The translations under genes and the position numbers were made by a program. Positions 30,982 to 35,493 of a stretch of DNA of 35,493 nt are shown here, in pieces. The notes under the pieces are model-generated. The model saw nothing but the letters and a program-made list of their open reading frames with translations, was not told the origin of the DNA and searched no databases. Source of the DNA: Dehalococcoidia bacterium (GTDB taxonomy: Bacteria; Chloroflexota; Dehalococcoidia; GIF9; AB-539-J10); assembly GCA_003556385.1 (NCBI GenBank), contig PWRA01000169.1, forward strand, positions 1-35,493, written 5' to 3'. Position 1 is the stretch's first letter. The number at the start of each line of letters is the position of its first letter.

Positions 30982-32757
30982 ATGGAGACTGATCAGCTGA
31001 AAGCGTTTCTAGACTCGAGGTTTCGGGTACCTGTGATCGAGGGTGAGGACAAGGTCTGCTCCCTGGATGAGGCTGTGGGAAGGCACGTTAAGAAGGGGAT
31101 GTCGATCAGCTTTGGTGGACGTGGGGGAGCCCTGTTCTACCAGCTCGTGAGGGAGTTCTGGGGCAAAGATCCGCAGTTTACCATCATCAACAACGGTATC
31201 TCGGCAACCATGATATCGCTCATTCATGGCAGGCTGGCCAGGAAGATTATCGCCAGTTTCATCGGTGACGTATACCCGTCGCCTGGGCCCAATCCGCTGG
31301 TGCAGAGTGCCTACCTCTCGGGTGCAGTAGAGTTCGAGAACTGGACGATGCTGACGATTCCACAGAGGCTGCTGGCGGGAGCCATGGGATGGAGCGTGAT
31401 TCCCACCCGGTCGATTATGGGCAGTTCGATGGAGGTGGAAAACAAGGACTCCTTTGCGATCATTGATGACCCGTTTGTGCCCGGGGAAAGGATAGGGTTG
31501 ATGAGAGCCCTCAGACCGGATGTGACTATGGTACACGGGGTATGTGCGGATCGTTGTGGGAATACGATTCTCACCTACCCGCTGGGGGCCGACGTATTCG
31601 GTGCCTGGGCAGCGCAACACGGAGTCATTGTCAGCGTGGAGAAGATCGTGCCCACTGAATATATCCGCGCCCACTCGCATCTTGTGCGGATCCCGTCGTA
31701 TATGGTGAAGGCCGTGTGCGAGGTGCCTTATGGCGCCCACCCTGTTGGTATGACCAACTTCGGATTGCCCGGGTTTGAGCATTATTTCGAGGACTACGAG
31801 TTCATCATTGAGGTCACGGAGGCATCGAGGGACGAGCAAAGATTCTCACAGTGGATAGAGCGCTGGATTCTTGGTTGGAAATACCACGATGAGTATCTGT
31901 CAAAGCTGGGGAGCGAGAGGTTGCTCTACCTCAAAGGAAAGGCTCAGGTGGGTTCGTGGAGGGACAGAGCACTTGGCGAGTTAGCGAACCTGGACATGGA
32001 ACGAGGACCCAATTCGCTGGAGAGGTTGATAGCCTGTGCTGCGCAGGTTGTCAGAGCCAGGTTTGTGGCTGGAAGATACCGGACGATTCTCGCCGGCGTC
32101 GGCCTTTCCAACCTGGCGGCATGGCTCGCTGCCTACAGTCTGAGGGAGCAAGGTTATGACGTGGACCTTATGGCTGAAATCGGGATGTACGGCTACCTGC
32201 CGAGAGCTTCGGACCCTTTCATATTCAGTCAGCACAATATGCCCACGTGCAAAATACTCAATAATATCGAGACCCTGCTTGGGGTCTTTGTGGGTGGCTC
32301 AGCGAATCAATGCATGGGCGTTCTGGCAGGCGGCCAGATAGACAGATACGGAAACGTGAACTCCACCAAAGTTCCGGGAATAGCGTATCTGGTGGGCTCT
32401 GGGGGCTCCAATGATATAGCCAGCGGCAACAGAGAGACTGTGGTGGTGATGAACTCGGGAAAGCAGAGATTGGTGGAGAGGGTACCCTATGTGACGTTTC
32501 CCGGCGAGAAAGTGACGACGGTGGTAACGGACGTCGGAGTCTTTGAGAAGCTCGGCGGTGATGATACCTTCGCGCTGACCGCGTATATCCCGGGCCACCC
32601 GGACCAGACGGCGGAGGAGGCGCTGGCAGGGATAAGAGAACGGGTCGGCTGGGAGCTGGAAATCGGTGGGGATTTGAGAAGGATTGAGCCGGTTGGTACA
32701 GACGAGTTGGCGCTGCTAAGGCTGTTCGATCCGGACGGGTTCTACATCGGACGCTAG
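30982..32757 (+). CDS. Fused alpha-beta class I CoA-transferase (glutaconate CoA-transferase-like)
   Basis: 591 residues comprising both subunits of a glutaconate/IpdAB-type CoA-transferase. The alpha half (about 1-300) has GMSISFGGRGGALFYQLVRE and IGDVYPSPGPNPLVQ; the beta half (about 340-591) has ILAGVGLSNLAAWLA, LMAEIGMYGYLPRA and GVFVGGSANQCMGVLAGGQID. The Glu in AEIGMYG occupies the place of the catalytic glutamate that forms the acyl-CoA intermediate. The two halves are usually separate genes; here there is no stop or frameshift between them, so it is a true fusion. Substrate is unknown. The convergent MFS carrier gene (74 bases away) may bring in the matching carboxylate. Confidence 0.87.
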   Translation: METDQLKAFLDSRFRVPVIEGEDKVCSLDEAVGRHVKKGMSISFGGRGGALFYQLVREFWGKDPQFTIINNGISATMISLIHGRLARKIIASFIGDVYPSPGPNPLVQSAYLSGAVEFENWTMLTIPQRLLAGAMGWSVIPTRSIMGSSMEVENKDSFAIIDDPFVPGERIGLMRALRPDVTMVHGVCADRCGNTILTYPLGADVFGAWAAQHGVIVSVEKIVPTEYIRAHSHLVRIPSYMVKAVCEVPYGAHPVGMTNFGLPGFEHYFEDYEFIIEVTEASRDEQRFSQWIERWILGWKYHDEYLSKLGSERLLYLKGKAQVGSWRDRALGELANLDMERGPNSLERLIACAAQVVRARFVAGRYRTILAGVGLSNLAAWLAAYSLREQGYDVDLMAEIGMYGYLPRASDPFIFSQHNMPTCKILNNIETLLGVFVGGSANQCMGVLAGGQIDRYGNVNSTKVPGIAYLVGSGGSNDIASGNRETVVVMNSGKQRLVERVPYVTFPGEKVTTVVTDVGVFEKLGGDDTFALTAYIPGHPDQTAEEALAGIRERVGWELEIGGDLRRIEPVGTDELALLRLFDPDGFYIGR

Positions 32758-32830
32758 AGATGACACGGGGGGCTGCCCGGTAACAGACTATGGGACGCTG
32801 CTCCTGCCAGGACATCAGCACTGCGGAGTT

Positions 32831-34057
32831 CTAAGCCTGTTCATTCGTGGGGTCCAGGACGGGTTTGGCTCTGGGTGAGATGTAGATGAGCAGGATGGCC
32901 AGCAAAGTGATAGCCGTGGCGCTTATGAAGGCGGCAAAGTAGCGTCCGGTGCTGTCATATATCCATCCACCATAGAATGGGCCCACCATCACACCCACGG
33001 CCAGCACCACGTATGAGGCTCCGTATATAGAGCTGAAGTGTTTTCTTCCGAAGTGGTCAGAGAGGATGCCGGGCAAAATCGGCGTTAGCCCGCCGATGCC
33101 AAAACCGAGGAGGCCCGAATAAAGGTACAGCACGGGCAGACTAATGGTCTGCAGGAGAAGGGCGAAGGCCGTCACCTGCAGGCTGGCTGCCACCATCATC
33201 ACGTACCTCTTGTCGATGACGTCACCGAGCCTGCCGAACGTGAGGCGGCCCGGAATGCTGAAGGCACTGAGCAGGCCCACCGCGCCGGCGGCTGTCAACG
33301 GAGGTATTCCTTCATCGACGGCGAATGCCACTTGATGTGTCAACCCCAGCGTGAAGCCCCAATACCACAGCATAGCGGCGATGGCTATCAACCAGAATGC
33401 CTTGCCCTTCAGCGCCTGCCTCAGCGTGATGGCTCTTGCCGGAGCGGTCTCCTGTTGCGCCGGACCAGGCGCGGTCTTCCGTTCTTGTGGTGTGCGCATT
33501 ATGAGCGCGCTTATGGGAATGCCAACCAGCACTACGATTCCGGCCATGAAGGCAAAGGCGGTCTGCCAGTCGTAGCGCGCGATCAGCCATCCGGCCAGAG
33601 GGGCCATGACCACTCCCCCCATCCCCATCCCGGTTGTCGCTATACCCAGAGCCGTGCTTTTGCTGCGGTCAAACCAGCTTTCGACAGCCGTCAGATTGGG
33701 TATCTCATAAATACCCGCCACGCCTGCGGCGAGGACAAGGCCGTAGTAGACGTAGAACTGCCAGAGCTCCGTCACGGTCGTGAGCAAGAGGAAGCCCAGC
33801 CCGGCTATGATCGTGCCGCCCACCATCACCGACCGGAGTCCGATCCTCCGCATCAAGACTCCGATGAGCAGGCCGGTGATGGCGATGACAAGGCTTCCCA
33901 GCGTCATGGCCAGGGCAGTCTCTGCGCGGGTCCATTCCATGTCCTCAAGCATTGCGGCAAAGAACACGGGAAAGGCGTAGAACTGTGCTCCCGTTGCACA
34001 GAACAGCAGAAGAAAGGACCCAGCCACTACCCACCAACCGTAGAATACGCTCTTCAT
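32831..34057 (-). CDS. MFS transporter (OFA/monocarboxylate type)
   Basis: 408 residues, twelve predicted membrane segments, starting MKSVFYGWWVVAGSFLLLF as in oxalate/formate antiporter and monocarboxylate carriers. The central cytoplasmic loop lies near residues 190-220 (MRTPQERKTAPGPAQQE), and the second half has FGRLGDVIDKRY, matching the MFS GxxxDxxGRR-type loop. It probably moves a small organic acid across the inner membrane. The adjacent CoA-transferase supports this, but the substrate is not defined. No Shine-Dalgarno; a TCTAAT hexamer lies ten bases before the ATG inside an inverted repeat. The ATG is supported by the conserved YGWWVV start. Confidence 0.9.
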   Translation of the reverse strand: MKSVFYGWWVVAGSFLLLFCATGAQFYAFPVFFAAMLEDMEWTRAETALAMTLGSLVIAITGLLIGVLMRRIGLRSVMVGGTIIAGLGFLLLTTVTELWQFYVYYGLVLAAGVAGIYEIPNLTAVESWFDRSKSTALGIATTGMGMGGVVMAPLAGWLIARYDWQTAFAFMAGIVVLVGIPISALIMRTPQERKTAPGPAQQETAPARAITLRQALKGKAFWLIAIAAMLWYWGFTLGLTHQVAFAVDEGIPPLTAAGAVGLLSAFSIPGRLTFGRLGDVIDKRYVMMVAASLQVTAFALLLQTISLPVLYLYSGLLGFGIGGLTPILPGILSDHFGRKHFSSIYGASYVVLAVGVMVGPFYGGWIYDSTGRYFAAFISATAITLLAILLIYISPRAKPVLDPTNEQA

Positions 34058-34060
34058 ACT

Positions 34061-34078
34061 ACTGGCTATTAGACCAGT
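34061..34078 (-). promoter_or_regulatory. Palindrome on the -10 box of the MFS gene
   Basis: ACTGG (34061-34065) and CCAGT (34074-34078) flank an eight-base centre; on the minus strand TCTAAT (34068-34073) lies within it, ten bases before the ATG. It resembles a GntR-type operator shape (ACTGGT ... ), but the match is short. The rest of the 203-base gap to the QueG-type gene shows nothing recognisable. Confidence 0.35.
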
Positions 34079-34260
34079 CTGCTAGCGACCCCGACCGCCG
34101 CGTGTGCCTATTCGCGGCGGGATGTCGGTGGTCAAACCGGTATCTCCTGAGTGCGGGCATGGGCCTGTCTCCGCATTCTCACCTGCGTGGTGGTCTCTCC
34201 GGATGCAACCGGGTGCCGGCGCCGGATGCGATAACCGGCCGTGGCCATGAGAGGCCGCCC

Positions 34261-35385
34261 TTAGCGGGCGAGGGCTGCGCTGATCTCATCCCGTACGTAC
34301 TCTGAGGATTCTCGTGCAAGGCTCGATTCCAGGATTGTCCGCGCCGTCGCTCCGCCTATCTTGCCCAACGCCCAGGCCGCATGGCCGCGGAGCGCTTCGT
34401 CCGGGGACTCCATCGCTCGGGTGAGCGCAGGCACAGCTTCGCCATTGCCTCTGTTGCCCAGGGCTACGGCGGCGTTTCTCTGCAGGTAGCGCTTGTTGTC
34501 GACATAGTTCAGCAACCCATACAGCCTGCCGAAATACTCATCCGACATGTCGACCAGCCTCTCTAGCTGGAAATCCGCAGCCAGGTGCTCGAGGTATGGA
34601 TTTGAGGGCAGCCTGGACTTCAGCCTTGGCTGATTACGGGGGCACACCTGCTGGCAGATGTCGCAACCGTAGATCCAGGTGTCCATGCGCTCTCTGATAT
34701 CGAGTGGAAGAACTGTCTGGGTACCACCGAACCAGGATCCTTGCGCATTGTACGTGTTGTAGGCGATGCAACGGCGGGGGTCGATTCTAAGCGGCTCGTA
34801 CAGTGCTCCGGTTGGGCAGGCCTCGAGGCACAGGTTGCAGTTCTCCAAGCACGTCATCTCCAGAGTCGGTTCGTCGTATTGCAGTTCCCTGTCTATAACC
34901 AGAGTGCTAATGACGAGGAAGGAACCACCTCCTCTGGCGAAGGCGAAGGTGTTCTTGCCATAGGTGGTCACCCCGGCACGGGCGCCTGCGAGGCGCGCCG
35001 GAAGGTCAACTGCTGCTCGCCCTACCGTGGCGCCGTGTTGCTCCAGGAACTCCCTGAGCAAGCGGTAGCGGGCACGGTGTATGGGGATCGGCGGTGCGCC
35101 GCCCAGGGACTGGTAGGCCCGACCCACTTTGCCCACCATTTCCGGAGGATAGGAGTGCTTGTAGTAGTCGAAGGCGACGACAACGACCGATCGCGCTTCG
35201 GGCAGGAGGTTCCTGGGGTCGGTTCCCTGTGCCAGGCCCCAGTCGGGACCGGTGGCCCAGCTGTACATCTCTTGTCGTGATTGCAGCTCTTCCTTGTAGA
35301 GGGGGAATGTGTCTGCGGTGGTAAATCCAACCAGGTCATAGCCTAGACTGCGGGCGTATTCCTTGACATCTGAACTAAACGACAT
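34261..35385 (-). CDS. QueG-family cobalamin/Fe-S reductase (epoxyqueuosine reductase-like)
   Basis: 374 residues from the ATG at 35385. The N-terminus (VKEYARSLGYDLVGF) and GKNTFAFARGGGSFLVISTLV belong to the QueG cobalamin-binding fold; two [4Fe-4S] motifs follow, CLENCNLCLEACPTGAL (about 180) and CDICQQVCPRNQP (about 235), then HEAT-like repeats (about 285-374: AAVALGNRGNGEAVPALTRAM, HAAWALGKIGG). QueG reduces epoxyqueuosine in tRNA. The first Cys spacing is C-x3-C rather than the usual C-x2-C, so a different electron-transfer role in this corrinoid-rich organism is possible. The 35436 ATG lies upstream of the predicted transcription start and was rejected. Confidence 0.85.
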   Translation of the reverse strand: MSFSSDVKEYARSLGYDLVGFTTADTFPLYKEELQSRQEMYSWATGPDWGLAQGTDPRNLLPEARSVVVVAFDYYKHSYPPEMVGKVGRAYQSLGGAPPIPIHRARYRLLREFLEQHGATVGRAAVDLPARLAGARAGVTTYGKNTFAFARGGGSFLVISTLVIDRELQYDEPTLEMTCLENCNLCLEACPTGALYEPLRIDPRRCIAYNTYNAQGSWFGGTQTVLPLDIRERMDTWIYGCDICQQVCPRNQPRLKSRLPSNPYLEHLAADFQLERLVDMSDEYFGRLYGLLNYVDNKRYLQRNAAVALGNRGNGEAVPALTRAMESPDEALRGHAAWALGKIGGATARTILESSLARESSEYVRDEISAALAR

Positions 35386-35426
35386 CTTTTCTGCCTTTCC
35401 GTGCGGTGAAAGAGAACCTGCCTGTA

Positions 35427-35435
35427 ATTGTAGCA
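35427..35435 (-). promoter_or_regulatory. Extended -10 promoter of the QueG-type gene
   Basis: Minus strand TGC followed by TACAAT (35427-35432) is an extended -10, identical in TGCTACAATTA to the methyltransferase operon promoter. No clear -35. Leader about 35 bases to the ATG at 35385, with GGAAAGG before it. The rest of the window end (35436-35493) has no gene. Confidence 0.5.
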
Positions 35436-35493
35436 CGCGCCCGGACGTCGTACATAATCGTTCGGTGTGCCATGCTCTCGCACAAATGACACA

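Noticed and set aside
34058-34260. tRNA or small RNA gene in the 203-base gap
   Set aside because: No T-loop (GTTCGAnTC) or cloverleaf pairing could be found on either strand here or in the other intergenic gaps.
35386-35436. ATG at 35436 as start of the QueG-type protein
   Set aside because: It lies within or upstream of the extended -10 promoter; the added 17 residues do not resemble the family N-terminus.
1-35493. Phage, transposon, toxin-antitoxin or defence island
   Set aside because: No integrase, transposase, terminal repeats, restriction, CRISPR or toxin genes are visible; the window reads as metabolic and housekeeping genes.

Overview
The window (about 35.5 kb, GC-rich, no rRNA, tRNA, CRISPR or transposase seen) looks like a chromosomal segment of a strict anaerobe with a corrinoid- and tetrahydrofolate-based C1 metabolism. 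Ferredoxin-dependent 2-oxoacid oxidoreductase, MttB-type methyltransferases, a CoFeSP-activator-like protein, CooC, FolD and formate-THF ligase together suggest an acetogen-like or Wood-Ljungdahl-bearing lineage. An uncultured Chloroflexota of the Dehalococcoidia type is my best guess from gene content alone; this is inference, with low to moderate confidence.

Layout. 1-2713 (-): korDABC, a complete four-subunit 2-oxoglutarate-type:ferredoxin oxidoreductase. 2842-9959 (-): a methyl-transfer cluster, in transcription order a methyl-THF:corrinoid methyltransferase, a corrinoid protein, two tandem MttB-family methyltransferases, a DUF1638 protein, and a [2Fe-2S]/ASKHA corrinoid activator with its own promoter. 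Divergent from it, 10210-14455 (+): a CooC-like Ni-insertion ATPase, folD, fhs and a stand-alone NuoG/HoxU-type Fe-S protein. These two blocks face each other across a short shared promoter region and together form a methyl branch that could feed methyl groups from quaternary or tertiary amines, or from formate, into methyl-THF. CODH/ACS itself is not in the window, but CooC implies it is elsewhere. 14612-17329 (+): alanine dehydrogenase and tyrosine phenol-lyase (amino-acid catabolism to pyruvate). 17570-19900 (+): a large secreted subtilase with a structured leader, closed by a strong intrinsic terminator. 20105-21402 (-): polyamine genes speD and a thermospermine-synthase-like speE broken by an in-frame amber codon. 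21531-28863 (+): two DUF2007 genes, lysS, serS, a CNNM/CorC membrane protein, a histidine phosphatase, tilS and an Smr protein. 28959-35385: a coiled-coil protein, an SPL-like radical SAM enzyme, a fused class I CoA-transferase, an MFS carrier and a QueG-type cobalamin/Fe-S reductase.

Regulatory reading by eye found sigma70-like promoters for most transcription units. Several -10 boxes sit so close to an ATG without Shine-Dalgarno that leaderless transcripts are likely (korD, the corrinoid activator, cooC, the SPL-like gene, the MFS gene). Three promoters have a perfect or near-perfect inverted repeat directly abutting the -35 box. Palindromes also lie on the -10 of the CorC-type gene, over the predicted start of the methyltransferase operon, and on the MFS promoter. 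The most notable items are the methyltransferase cluster with an embedded DUF1638 protein, the amber-interrupted speE, the fused CoA-transferase, and the recurrent promoter-abutting inverted repeats. No single unmistakably new system was found; the DUF1638-containing corrinoid module is the best candidate for undescribed biochemistry.
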